From the NCBI GenBank assembly GCA_028344335.1, contig JAOMAZ010000008.1, positions 1-55,678 on the forward strand: a stretch of DNA of 55,678 nt. The letters run 5' to 3'. This document shows, one piece after another, positions 1-8,450 of this stretch (the first letter of the stretch is position 1; each line of letters opens with the position of its first letter). A program made the translations under genes and the position numbers. This DNA is from Deltaproteobacteria bacterium (lineage in GTDB: Archaea; Thermoplasmatota; Poseidoniia; Poseidoniales; Poseidoniaceae). Under the pieces are notes generated by a model that saw only the letters and a program-made list of their open reading frames with translations, was not told where the DNA came from and made no database searches.

Positions 1-310
1 CCATCGTAGGGTTTGTGAGGAGATGAGATCCGGGGTTAGTAATTTGAGTGTCCTGAATCAATGTTTGGCCAGCAAGATTTTGCATGCTGTAAAATAGATG
101 CTGATTGTTACGAACCCATACTGAATGTAGATTCCCATCAGAGTCGATGACTATTGCTGGCATTGTATCGTTTGAATTTGGTTGGTTGCTAAGTTGGTCA
201 GTTGCATAGACATTGTTTTCTTCAGCACTGCTGAAATCCAACAACATTGGGGACATAGATGAAAAAATAAACAGCATCGATGTCAACAGAGTGAGTTGGC
301 TCTTTTTCAT
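1..310 (-). CDS. Secreted/surface protein, 5' part only (runs off the left edge)
   Basis: An open frame starts at an ATG (308-310) and stays open to the left edge, giving 103 residues. The N-terminus is a signal peptide: MKKSQ, then a hydrophobic stretch to about residue 24, then a polar region (SSAEEN). The following residues include DSDGNLHSVWVRNNQ and LFYSM, which resemble one blade of a BNR/sialidase-type beta-propeller; this resemblance is an inference from a short stretch. An AT-rich TATA-like element lies at about 331-345, roughly 25 bases before the ATG, so the mRNA may be leaderless. The gene starts 134 bases after a tRNA-Pro-like repeat, the same layout as the surface genes at 562-1581 and 4905-8207. 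The C-terminal part and anchor are not visible. Confidence 0.75.
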   Translation of the reverse strand, partial: MKKSQLTLLTSMLFIFSSMSPMLLDFSSAEENNVYATDQLSNQPNSNDTMPAIVIDSDGNLHSVWVRNNQHLFYSMQNLAGQTLIQDTQITNPGSHLLTNPTM

Positions 311-330
311 CAAATCATTATTTGCGAGAG

Positions 331-347
331 ATAAGCAATATATTATT
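331..347 (-). promoter_or_regulatory. TATA-like element for the left-edge surface gene
   Basis: Read on the minus strand, an AATAATATATTGC stretch lies about 25 bases upstream of the ATG at 310, the spacing expected for an archaeal TATA box driving a leaderless transcript. It is called from sequence and spacing alone. Confidence 0.4.
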
Positions 348-403
348 CCGCCGATATCCCGTCTTTTAGTACAAAAAATGATATTCTTTCTTATACTGAT
401 ATT

Positions 404-463
404 ATCAGCGCAAGCAACCTGTTACGGATGCTGAATGCTTGGATGGGTGCGTCTGGGTTGAGC
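404..463 (-). repeat. tRNA-Pro 3'-end-like repeat R1 (att-like remnant)
   Basis: The 22 bases at 426-447 are identical to 8323-8344, which is the 3' tip of tRNA-Pro plus its downstream flank. The match decays through the T-arm region. The leftward extension (404-425) is closely similar to 1672-1693 next to repeat R2. It is not a functional tRNA because no acceptor partner or anticodon arm is present. Its tRNA-end position (444) is 134 bases from the start of the left-edge gene. Confidence 0.7.
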
Positions 464-530
464 ACTGGAATGAACGAAGTGAATGAAGTGCGATGCCTAG
501 GGTCCACAGAACGAGAGATAGCACACGAAG

Positions 531-558
531 TGGGCCCATCCGGACTCTGTCCAAGAAT
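531..558 (-). repeat. tRNA-Pro 3'-like repeat E1 at the end of a surface gene
   Basis: On the minus strand this reads CTTGGAC, a few bases, then TCCGGATGGGCCCA. Both blocks occur in tRNA-Pro (anticodon-stem side, and T-stem plus acceptor), with the T-loop part missing. It lies a few bases after the stop codon of the 562-1581 gene. A close copy (E2) follows the stop codon of the 4905-8207 gene. Confidence 0.6.
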
Positions 559-561
559 TGA

Positions 562-1581
562 TTATTTCTTTTTACGAATCAATGAAAAACACAAAATAAA
601 GAGAATAAACCCTCCTCCTCCAACTCCTGCATATAGCACCATTTCCTTACTCATAGATTCAGTTGTAAGTTCATTCTTTTCTTCTGACTCAATAGTTTGG
701 TTTTGGAAGAAAACTACTTCCTGCAATACATCCATAAACACACAAGCCCCATTTCGACAACTGAATTCACTCGAGACTCTTACAGTAAATTCGACGCTGA
801 TAGAATGCTGGCCATCTGAATTAATTGGCCATTCATCATGGATGTTCGATACTGGAGCATGCACTGACACCTTGAATTTCCACGCAGTTCCATCATTGAC
901 TTCTATCCTTACCGCTGGTAGCGATAATTCCATCTCCAATAGTGCCTGATATCTCCACGATTCCATATCTTCGGGTATGGAGTCGTTCTCGCCGTCAAAA
1001 CCCCCTCTGGTCTGTATCTCGAGGTGGAAATTATCGATCTGATTTCCCTGATTATAAAGGTCGTATTCGAGGTCATAAGTACTACCCGCTTCAATCATGG
1101 CTACTGGTTGAACAGCCTCTACATTAAGGGCAGCAAATTGTAAAATACTAATTATCAACGAATAACTGGTTTCGGCATCCTCTGGGGAGTCCGCTCCATT
1201 CACTTCTTCCACTGTTGCATTAACCCTGAGTACATGAGCGCCCTCAGACATCTGTGGTTCAGCACGAAGGGTAATCTGAAACTCTTCTTCTGAATTAGGG
1301 TCTAAGGTGATTGAACTGGGTCCTGCTGATTGAATTGCGCCTGATTGAATGTCTATGCTAATTTTTTCTCGATATTGACTTGTTGGGTTGCTAACAATAC
1401 ATACCGCTATTCCTTCTAATGTGGCACCAGGGTGTACCTCTATCTCCACATTACTGCTGTTTTTGAGAGAGTGGCATTCAAGATTGACCTCCGGTGCAGC
1501 AGATTGAGCAGAACTAGAATCGATGATTGGTAAGGTTGATGTAAATAGAAGTAACACAACCACCAATATCTTGGCCTTCAT
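562..1581 (-). CDS. Membrane-anchored surface protein, unknown function
   Basis: The protein has 339 residues. Residues 1-25 form a signal peptide (MKAKILVVVLLLF...SSAQSA). The exterior part is beta-rich with two segments resembling NEW3/CARDB-type adhesion modules (for example EGAHVLRVNATVEEV and YDLYNQGNQIDNFHLEI). A single transmembrane helix lies at about 314-335 and the protein ends in RKKK, so it is a type I protein displayed outside the cell. Several N-x-S/T sequons would suit archaeal glycosylation. The ATG at 1581 is the only reasonable start. The gene sits between repeat R2, 130 bases upstream, and repeat E1 just after its stop. No enzymatic motif is visible; a role in adhesion or surface display is inferred from architecture only. 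Confidence 0.8.
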   Translation of the reverse strand: MKAKILVVVLLLFTSTLPIIDSSSAQSAAPEVNLECHSLKNSSNVEIEVHPGATLEGIAVCIVSNPTSQYREKISIDIQSGAIQSAGPSSITLDPNSEEEFQITLRAEPQMSEGAHVLRVNATVEEVNGADSPEDAETSYSLIISILQFAALNVEAVQPVAMIEAGSTYDLEYDLYNQGNQIDNFHLEIQTRGGFDGENDSIPEDMESWRYQALLEMELSLPAVRIEVNDGTAWKFKVSVHAPVSNIHDEWPINSDGQHSISVEFTVRVSSEFSCRNGACVFMDVLQEVVFFQNQTIESEEKNELTTESMSKEMVLYAGVGGGGFILFILCFSLIRKKK

Positions 1582-1671
1582 ATTACTCTGCTAAATGGCT
1601 CTCTACTTGAGTTTAGTCCCGAACGCCCTCGAATATTCTTGGTTAGGCCTTTCCGTACTAGGTCCCAGTAG

Positions 1672-1730
1672 TCAGTGCAAGCAACCTGCTATGGCTGCTG
1701 GTTGCTTGGATGGACCCGTCCGGATTCGGC
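1672..1730 (-). repeat. tRNA-Pro 3'-end-like repeat R2 (att-like remnant)
   Basis: The stretch 1711-1726 (tggacccgtccggatt) matches the tRNA-Pro acceptor and T-stem with one mismatch, and it continues into the same TGCTTGGA flank as 8332-8340. Bases 1672-1710 also match 404-443 beside R1 with few differences. The rest of a tRNA is missing. The start codon of the 562-1581 gene lies 130 bases from the tRNA-end position (1711). Confidence 0.7.
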
Positions 1731-1770
1731 CCCAGAAACAATTTGGGCATCTAGATTAACTACTTGTTCA

Positions 1771-1785
1771 AAATATTATTTATGC
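1771..1785 (+). promoter_or_regulatory. TATA-like element upstream of nurA-herA
   Basis: An AAATATTATTTATGC stretch lies about 50-60 bases before the ATG at 1834. A transcript starting about 25 bases downstream would have a short leader containing AGGGGTGA next to the start codon. Confidence 0.35.
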
Positions 1786-1833
1786 ACTAAGACTATATTC
1801 CGAAAGTGAAACCGAAAGTTTCCACAGGGGTGA

Positions 1834-3087
1834 ATGGCAGTGATTGAAGAGTTCTCAAATATTCTACGCGCATTGTCAACCTCGACAGAATACTATTCGG
1901 CACCACCATCTGGGCCTCCTGAACAATATCCTTCATTATCCAATAATGAACTTGAGAGATTACAACAGACGGTTTATGGGACAATCTTCGGTGGAAAATC
2001 TGCATATTCTTACATGAAGTTAGTTGGAGAGCCAGCCCCAGTTACAGTAAATCTACCATCCCCTGATGAGCTTTCGAATAAATCGTTGTGGAGCATTGAT
2101 GGCAGTAACAAAACATTGGATTACACTGCATTCCATATGATGTTATCACGATCTGCATTAGTTGAATATCAATACAGTACTGTCCCTCTCCCACAACATC
2201 ACTCCATTACAACCAGAGATTGTAGCGGATTATGTATTGTCGATGGAAATATTTTCACCGACAAAGTATACATGTTTAGTCAATCAACGGCTGAACTGAA
2301 GAAAGTAGAGAACACTTCATGGATAGACATTATTCGTAAGGCTACTGAACCACTGATCGTTAGTTATGATTCAAACACATTGGACAAAAAACCCAGTATG
2401 CATGCAATGGGGTGGTGCAACAAATTCATGCAAACTTTAGAGTTGCTATCACAATATGATGTTCCAGTTGATAAACCCGGAGTAGTTATCAGAGATGGAC
2501 CAATATTCCCAATCTATGCTTCAAATGTTGACATTCAGAAATCGTTGGAACATGTCCTCACATGGAATAACAAACTCCTAATTTGCTCCTCAAAAAGAAT
2601 CTCAGAATCAACGTTGTTTTTAGAATTCTTAATGAATCCAGATAATGCGAAAATGATGGAATATTATTTCCCAGAACAAATGATCTCTAAATCTCTATTA
2701 TCCAAACTTCCAGCCGATTATTTGCTATTAAGGAAAATACTGAAACCGGGCCAACGCACCCCCTTTATCGAAGTTTTTCCACATAACCAAAAGAGTATAT
2801 TGAATCATAATTCCGACTTAATACCGATATGTTGCTACTACATGAGAAAAAGACATCCAAACACTATTGTGAGACTAGAATTCCCGAAGAAATATCTCCA
2901 ATCTAATAATCTAGAATGGGCTATATCCTGTGTTGCCTGGCAACATGAAATAGGCTCTAAAGTCCCTCATGTACAAGAATTCGCAGATAGACAATGTCAG
3001 GTATCATCTGAGGTAGAAATTCTAAGGAAAATTACCGCCAGTAAATTGGCAGAAAACATGCTCGAAACAATGGAGGTTTACGAATGA
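1834..3087 (+). CDS. nurA: NurA-like 5'-3' nuclease
   Basis: The protein has 417 residues. NurA nucleases pair with the hexameric HerA translocase to resect DNA ends. The family's metal-binding motifs are visible: DGS at 89-91 within a WSIDGSNKTLDY context, and a RDG motif at 220-222 (VVIRDGPIFPIY). A conserved-looking C-terminal block lies around 375-400 (HVQEFADRQC). The stop overlaps the start of herA by four bases (ATGA), so the two are translationally coupled. Unlike the usual archaeal set, no Mre11 or Rad50 gene lies beside it. The pair lies inside the tRNA-Pro island, on the strand opposite to the flanking surface genes. The family call is good; whether the job is repair or defence is open. 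Confidence 0.82.
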   Translation: MAVIEEFSNILRALSTSTEYYSAPPSGPPEQYPSLSNNELERLQQTVYGTIFGGKSAYSYMKLVGEPAPVTVNLPSPDELSNKSLWSIDGSNKTLDYTAFHMMLSRSALVEYQYSTVPLPQHHSITTRDCSGLCIVDGNIFTDKVYMFSQSTAELKKVENTSWIDIIRKATEPLIVSYDSNTLDKKPSMHAMGWCNKFMQTLELLSQYDVPVDKPGVVIRDGPIFPIYASNVDIQKSLEHVLTWNNKLLICSSKRISESTLFLEFLMNPDNAKMMEYYFPEQMISKSLLSKLPADYLLLRKILKPGQRTPFIEVFPHNQKSILNHNSDLIPICCYYMRKRHPNTIVRLEFPKKYLQSNNLEWAISCVAWQHEIGSKVPHVQEFADRQCQVSSEVEILRKITASKLAENMLETMEVYE

Positions 3088-4859
3088 CTGAAACATTTGC
3101 ATTGAATTATTCTGATTTGCACAATCCATCAATTGTCTCAGGTGGTGGAGCATTTGCTGAATATATTCTACCAACTAATAACTCGATGAAAGAATTGTCA
3201 ATAGGCACAACCATACTGATCAAGGATAAACGCGATAAGAATCTTATATGGATGACTGGGACTGTAATTGAAATGAAATCTCTGTCCCCGTTTATTGCTG
3301 ACAGAGATATTCTTCTTTACAACAAAGCGGGAAGAGATGAGGCAAGTTCAATTCTTCATGAGCTAAGTGGCCCACATAGTGAGCAAAGGTTGATTGCTCG
3401 TGTCCAAATTCTTTCTGAATTAGTCCAAAATATTGATGGAAGTTTCATTCAAACTCCTGTCCAACAACCGGCGAGTAATTGGAGTCGTCTAATTCTTCCA
3501 AAAATGGTTGCTACAGATTCTGAAATACCTACATTGCAGGATATATTGGGCCTAAAGAGAAAAGGAGTACACGTGGGGTATATCGGAGCAGGAAACTTCC
3601 CTCAACAAGAAAACAAACAATTCTTATCATACAACTTGGATGTTGCCAATTTAGACAACAAGCACATGTTCATTGTTGGAGAAAGTGGTTCTGGAAAAAC
3701 AGTACTACTCAAAAAACTAGCATACGAACTAAGACGTTCTGGTAGTTCGAGCCCATCTCCAAAAGTAATAATAACTGATGTTCAAGGTGATTTTCTGCAC
3801 CTACTAATGCCAGATGTTATCGAACCTATACAAAGAACAGGATGGCAGAATCTTATTGATAAAAGTGAAACTGAGGAAGCATTGCAGCAAATGGGTCCAT
3901 TCCAATTACTCTATCCTATGCCAAAAAACCATGATAAGAAAACATTGATGCAACTCAAGACAGTAATAGAAAATAATGGGCATAAAGTTGTAGAAATTGG
4001 ACTCCGGATGCAAGACGTTGAAAATGCTTCAGAAATAGAGTACCTTCTGCGCTTGTCTTCTGAACAAGCAGTTCCTGTCCTGGAAGATGAAATGGAAGCA
4101 ATGCTAGCAGGAGGAGAGACTGTCACTCTTGACAATCTAGAAAATCGGATTCAAAGCATTCTAAATAACGCTGGCGAGGAAAAACAACCGGCAACTTCAG
4201 GCGGAGTCAGATATTACAAGTCAACATTCCGAGCAGTTCTTCGTGGACTTCGACAACTTAGAAATGTCTTTGATCATCATGAGCCATCAAAATTGACTCA
4301 TTTGAATCCGTTAGAATGTCTGAAATTCAATGGAACTAGTGTATTTTATCTTGAACATCTAGATCCTGAAGAGCGTTTGATGTGGGGGATGCAATTAGTC
4401 AAGTGGCTATATGAAAATAAAAGAGAGAAGGGTGAGTTCTTTGTATTCATCGATGAAGCCCATCAATTGATTCCTGCTAAACCACCTACTGCTGGAAAAG
4501 GTGGAACATTTCCCAGACTGCGAGATAACTTCGAAAAGTTAGCTAGAGAAGGTAGGAAATTTGGAATTAATCTAATATTAGGGACACAGTCACCAAGGGA
4601 TTTACATGAAATTGTTCCACAACAATGTCCAACCAGAATAGTCATGAAAATAGACAAGGGGAACGCCAGAGCGGCTCACATCGAAGAAGGTGAAGCAAGA
4701 ATCGCTTCACGATTCGGACAAGGACAAATGTTTCTGCGTTCGCCTTTCAATGGCACCTCTGAGTGGATTAGAGTACATTCAGAAGCACCGCCATTACCTC
4801 ATGAATCAATGACCAAATTCTGGGACAAACTTGCAGATGCAGCGAAGAGTTTGATTTGA
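3084..4859 (+). CDS. herA: HerA-like DNA translocase (FtsK/HerA ATPase)
   Basis: The protein has 591 residues, the usual HerA size. The N-terminal ~125 residues fit a HAS-barrel. Walker A is GESGSGKT at 199-206, Walker B is VFIDEAH at about 452-458, and a GTQSPRDL stretch near 500 matches the sensor region. The region about 255-430 is a helical insertion typical of HerA. The protein is expected to form a hexamer that pumps DNA into NurA. It overlaps nurA by four bases and ends 46 bases before the converging surface gene. HerA proteins act in recombinational repair and, with various nucleases, in antiviral systems; its island location suits either or a mobile-element function. Confidence 0.88.
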   Translation: MTETFALNYSDLHNPSIVSGGGAFAEYILPTNNSMKELSIGTTILIKDKRDKNLIWMTGTVIEMKSLSPFIADRDILLYNKAGRDEASSILHELSGPHSEQRLIARVQILSELVQNIDGSFIQTPVQQPASNWSRLILPKMVATDSEIPTLQDILGLKRKGVHVGYIGAGNFPQQENKQFLSYNLDVANLDNKHMFIVGESGSGKTVLLKKLAYELRRSGSSSPSPKVIITDVQGDFLHLLMPDVIEPIQRTGWQNLIDKSETEEALQQMGPFQLLYPMPKNHDKKTLMQLKTVIENNGHKVVEIGLRMQDVENASEIEYLLRLSSEQAVPVLEDEMEAMLAGGETVTLDNLENRIQSILNNAGEEKQPATSGGVRYYKSTFRAVLRGLRQLRNVFDHHEPSKLTHLNPLECLKFNGTSVFYLEHLDPEERLMWGMQLVKWLYENKREKGEFFVFIDEAHQLIPAKPPTAGKGGTFPRLRDNFEKLAREGRKFGINLILGTQSPRDLHEIVPQQCPTRIVMKIDKGNARAAHIEEGEARIASRFGQGQMFLRSPFNGTSEWIRVHSEAPPLPHESMTKFWDKLADAAKSLI

Positions 4860-4878
4860 GCATCTTCCTTTACAGAAA

Positions 4879-4905
4879 TTGCCCGTCCCGATTCTGTCCA
4901 AGAAT
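4879..4905 (-). repeat. tRNA-Pro 3'-like repeat E2 at the end of a surface gene
   Basis: It is a near copy of repeat E1 (531-558): both read TTCTTGGACAGA on the minus strand, then a degenerate TCCGGACGGGC. It begins right at the stop codon of the 4905-8207 surface gene. It is more diverged from tRNA-Pro than E1 is. Confidence 0.55.
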
Positions 4906-7900
4906 CATTGCCAACGTGTCCATTCCCCACCTGTATGAGCAGGTCGATACCAATTCGCTCCACCCTCTTGCATCCACTCATAACCATCAGTTCCTACAGT
5001 ACCAGCCATCGAAGAATCCGGTGCTGAAGTCTCGACCATGGAAGTCTGATCAATACCTGAATCAGGCTGGAGCATCTGATTGAACTTGAACTCTAGATTG
5101 GAACGAATCCTTTCCAGTCTTAGGGCTTGGTGTGGACCTACCATCTTCCACATGAGTGACCATTCATATGCATCTGAAATTTCAGACAGTTCCTCTTCAG
5201 TGCGTGCTTCAAAGAGCCTGCGCTCATAGGACTTTGTTCGACCATTACGAGTTAGCAAACCGCTGAGAATCCAAAGGCCTAGTGGAATACCACCTAGCAT
5301 CCCAATGAGGTCCCATGCACCCAACCCGATTGCTGTTCCTGGCATTACCAATTCGAATGTTTCAACTGGCTCTTCAGAAGAACTGTATGGGTCTGTTCCA
5401 AGCCTCATCTCATCAGTATCAGCCCAACCATCGTCATCATCGTCAGTATCTTCGTTGTCTCCAACTCCATCGCCATCATAGTCGCTACATTCCCTAGCGT
5501 TTGCAGGGAAGGTATCGTTCTCATCCATGCATCCATCATTGTCCAAATCCCCTGGGCTGGCTAGTTTGGGTAAGACGTCGATAGTGTCATTGAATCCATC
5601 ATTGTCAAAGTCGTTCAAATACGGGTCAGCATCGGTTCCGGATTGGTTGTCGCCAAATCCATCGCCATCATTATCTTCCCATTGTGTTGGATTGTTGGGG
5701 AACATGTCATACAACCTTCCAGCAGGATTGTCGCCATATCCATCTCCATCTGAATCTGCCCATTGTGTTGAATCGGTGATGAATGCATCCGGATTAGTTC
5801 CTGTTTGGGTATCTCCATATCCATCTCCATCTATATCTCCCCATTGTGTTACATCATCGGGGAACTTGTCAGCTCCTATTCCCATTGGGTTGTCGCCCAT
5901 TCCGTCGCCATCTCTATCTTCAGATTGTGTTGGATCGAATGGGAACATGTCTCGAGAATCCTCAACACCATCTCTGTCTGAATCTTTCCATCGAGATAAA
6001 TCATTAGGAAATCCATCATTTAAATCGCTATAGCCATCACCATCTGTATCTATGCAACCATATACATCTATGACTGAAGTTCCGTAGGTATCTGGACAGT
6101 AGTCTCCAAAATTACCAAAGGGATAATCGCCAAAACCATCACCATCTTCGTCGATTTGCTGAGTAGGGTCTGAAGGAAACTGGTCTCCATTCTCTCCATT
6201 CGGGTTGTCTCCAGAACCGTCCCCATCAGCATCTGACCACTGTGTTTCTTCATCAGGGAAGGCGTCGATTACATCTGCGAATCCATCGCCATCTGAATCA
6301 ATGCATCCTAGATATCCTGGCGAAGTACTATTGCCATATTCTGTTGGACAGAAGTCTCCATATGGTCCTAACAACTCATCTCCGAATCCATCAAAATCGC
6401 TATCCTTCCATTGACTGGAATCATCTGGGAATGTATCCTCAAGGTCTGCCCATCCATCAAAATCTGTGTCTGGGCAACCGAATGTGTTGTTCTTGTTTGA
6501 AGTACCATAGGAACTAGGACAATAATCTCCCCTTATTCCTCCAAGATTATCTCCGAAACCGTCGAAATCAGTATCGTTCCACTGAGATGCATCATTGGGA
6601 AATAAATCTCCAAGGTTCGAATAGCCATCAGAATCCATGTCAGGGCAACCAAATCGGTCTATTGTCGAGTTTCCAGATTGAAGATAACATGCATCGCTTT
6701 GAAATCCAGTTGCACTATCTCCATATCCATCATTATCGGAATCAGTTTGTTGAGTTGAATCAGTGGGAAAGGCATCAATCAAATCGAATGTTTCGTCGGC
6801 ATCAGTATCATTCCACTGCATCTTTATCCAATACTCATCCTGCCCATTGCTATTTTCTATAGATTCAATTACAACAATCCCATTGTCTACTAATTCAGCC
6901 CATTCGGTTTCAATCGGTGATTCTAGGTTAAGAGAAATATTGACGTAATTCTGTTGTAATGGAGAATATGAGTGCCATTTATTGTTACTATACCAATTCT
7001 CTTTCGAAAACTGGGACGATAGATGGTTAGATGGAGGGCAAACATCCTGGATTGAAGTATAATTTGAATTAGCAAAGTCGGCATAATAGATGTTGCAATC
7101 GGAACCTCCACTACTACTGAATGCGATATTGTTTCCAGATTTCGTTCCAATTTGGAAACAACTTACTGAGGAATATGCCGCTTGTGATTGACACAACTGC
7201 ACTTCATCGCTATATGATCCGGAATAACTCTTGAATTGGAATTTGTATCTATGATCATCATTGGTAGATGTGTGAGTCCTATATCCAAATCCATATCCAT
7301 CATTTGAAACTACAATTTCATCCAATTCAGCAAAACAAGTGCCACGACCAATACTATCATCGGTAGCTGGATTACCTGATGATCCCACTGAAGTCTGATG
7401 GTACTGGCTTTTTGAGACCTCAGAAGTTCCATTTAGGGCAATAATATTAGTAACGAACTCCGTATATCCATATTGTAAACGGTTATGCATATACGAAGAG
7501 GGGTTATTATGAACAGTGAATGTGTTAATCGGGTAAATTATCACTACATTGTTTTCAGAGATATCAAACAAGCCCTGCTGTCTAATGTATTCAAGGACTT
7601 TGTAATATCCGGCATTTACATCAAGATTTGTGTTCCCTGAACCGGTATCAACACATTTGCTATTACCCCCCTCAATGTGGCGATTTGAAATAGAAATTTG
7701 TGAATCCGTAGATGAATGTTCTTCAAACGTACCATTTACATATTGATCCAGTGTTATGGTCAATGTCTCTGAACTACTAGAAATTCCATTACTTGTAGGG
7801 TCTCCAGAAAGAGAATATGTTGTCCTAAATAGAGAACTATTCCAGAGGAAATAGTCACCAACAATTGGGTCATTAGATTGTGCATAGTGGTTGTTGTGAT

Positions 7901-8207
7901 TTGGAAATTTAGTCATGCTCCAAGTGTTGTTATTCCATACCAATAGCCTCCAAGTTCCCGGATTCTTATCATAATACAATATTGACAAATTATCACCATC
8001 TTCCGCAACTTGATAGAAACCTATTCCATTATCTGAAGGATCGAGATACGGTATTTCCTCGAGGTAGTTCATTGTAGAAAAGTTCGCATTTGTCGATGTA
8101 TTCATCATATCCTCTTCAAAACCCAATTGCGATTCTGGAACTGGGTATGTAATTACAAGACTTACGACCATCATTAGCAGAACTGGGATTGTACAGTTAT
8201 CGCGCAT
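4905..8207 (-). CDS. Giant TSP3-repeat surface protein (calcium-binding)
   Basis: The protein has 1100 residues. The ATG at 8207 is chosen because residues from there form a signal peptide (MRDNC, hydrophobic to about 24) and a TATA-like box lies about 25 bases upstream; the frame extends further only through a TTG at 8246. An N-terminal ~450-residue globular region is of unknown fold. It is followed by about 14 aspartate-rich thrombospondin type 3 repeats (D-x-DGDGYGD...FP-x-DPTQW), which bind calcium in this family. A transmembrane segment lies at about 954-982. A cytosolic tail ends in a short Trp-rich module (DGYEW...NWYR...EWTRW) that recurs at the end of the second TSP3 protein (38527-41862). 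The gene lies between tRNA-Pro and repeat E2. A role in adhesion or particle attachment is inferred. Confidence 0.87.
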   Translation of the reverse strand: MRDNCTIPVLLMMVVSLVITYPVPESQLGFEEDMMNTSTNANFSTMNYLEEIPYLDPSDNGIGFYQVAEDGDNLSILYYDKNPGTWRLLVWNNNTWSMTKFPNHNNHYAQSNDPIVGDYFLWNSSLFRTTYSLSGDPTSNGISSSSETLTITLDQYVNGTFEEHSSTDSQISISNRHIEGGNSKCVDTGSGNTNLDVNAGYYKVLEYIRQQGLFDISENNVVIIYPINTFTVHNNPSSYMHNRLQYGYTEFVTNIIALNGTSEVSKSQYHQTSVGSSGNPATDDSIGRGTCFAELDEIVVSNDGYGFGYRTHTSTNDDHRYKFQFKSYSGSYSDEVQLCQSQAAYSSVSCFQIGTKSGNNIAFSSSGGSDCNIYYADFANSNYTSIQDVCPPSNHLSSQFSKENWYSNNKWHSYSPLQQNYVNISLNLESPIETEWAELVDNGIVVIESIENSNGQDEYWIKMQWNDTDADETFDLIDAFPTDSTQQTDSDNDGYGDSATGFQSDACYLQSGNSTIDRFGCPDMDSDGYSNLGDLFPNDASQWNDTDFDGFGDNLGGIRGDYCPSSYGTSNKNNTFGCPDTDFDGWADLEDTFPDDSSQWKDSDFDGFGDELLGPYGDFCPTEYGNSTSPGYLGCIDSDGDGFADVIDAFPDEETQWSDADGDGSGDNPNGENGDQFPSDPTQQIDEDGDGFGDYPFGNFGDYCPDTYGTSVIDVYGCIDTDGDGYSDLNDGFPNDLSRWKDSDRDGVEDSRDMFPFDPTQSEDRDGDGMGDNPMGIGADKFPDDVTQWGDIDGDGYGDTQTGTNPDAFITDSTQWADSDGDGYGDNPAGRLYDMFPNNPTQWEDNDGDGFGDNQSGTDADPYLNDFDNDGFNDTIDVLPKLASPGDLDNDGCMDENDTFPANARECSDYDGDGVGDNEDTDDDDDGWADTDEMRLGTDPYSSSEEPVETFELVMPGTAIGLGAWDLIGMLGGIPLGLWILSGLLTRNGRTKSYERRLFEARTEEELSEISDAYEWSLMWKMVGPHQALRLERIRSNLEFKFNQMLQPDSGIDQTSMVETSAPDSSMAGTVGTDGYEWMQEGGANWYRPAHTGGEWTRWQ
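5395..6810 (-). repeat. Tandem TSP3-coding repeats
   Basis: This coding region is built of degenerate tandem units of about 80-110 bases, each encoding one or two D-x-D-x-DG calcium loops separated by a short hydrophobic FP-x-D segment. On the plus strand it appears as recurring ccatctccatctgaatct-type blocks. It produces many spurious antisense open frames. Confidence 0.8.
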
Positions 8208-8224
8208 ACCATGTCTAAACCGAC

Positions 8225-8238
8225 TTAAAATATAGGGT
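8225..8238 (-). promoter_or_regulatory. TATA box for the TSP3 surface gene
   Basis: CCTATATTTTAAG on the minus strand lies about 20-30 bases upstream of the ATG at 8207, consistent with a leaderless mRNA beginning at or next to the start codon. Confidence 0.5.
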
Positions 8239-8340
8239 TTGACCAATTACGTTGAGATGTAAAAGAGAATTAAACTAGATACTGCTTCCCTTCGAACAGG
8301 AAACTGCCTCAATCCTTGTTCTGGATGCTGAATGCTTGGA

Positions 8341-8415
8341 TGGGCCCGTCCGGATTTGAACCGGAGTCCAAGCGTCCCAAACGCTCGAGTATTGGCCAAG
8401 CTAACCCACGGGCCC
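8341..8415 (-). tRNA. tRNA-Pro (anticodon UGG)
   Basis: It folds as a complete 75-base cloverleaf. The acceptor GGGCCCG (8409-8415) pairs with CGGGCCC (8342-8348), with A as discriminator at 8341. The anticodon arm has stem GAGCG/CGCTT around loop TTTGGGA, giving anticodon TGG. The T arm is TCCGG-TTCAAAT-CCGGA. CCA is not encoded and no intron is seen. Its 3' end points into the island, and partial copies of its 3' end and flank are scattered through 400-4905, so it is probably the integration site. Confidence 0.93.
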
Positions 8416-8450
8416 AATGGCTCGCCCACCAGCGACCCCATCATAAGACT

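Noticed and set aside
428-949. A 173-residue plus-strand open frame across repeat R1 and the 562-1581 gene
   Set aside because: It runs antisense to a well-supported secreted protein gene and starts inside the tRNA-like repeat; its composition is not protein-like.
1682-1740. A possible second tRNA gene
   Set aside because: Only the acceptor 3' strand and part of the T arm match tRNA-Pro; the T stem does not pair and no 5' half or anticodon arm is present.
5395-6810. Regularly spaced repeats that might suggest a CRISPR array
   Set aside because: The units are degenerate and encode TSP3 calcium loops in frame; there are no identical repeats with unique spacers and no cas genes nearby.
5315-6862. 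Several plus-strand open frames rich in Ser, Pro and His opposite the TSP3 gene
   Set aside because: They are antisense shadows of the Asp-rich TSP3 repeats, which read as Ser/Pro- or His-rich in other frames.
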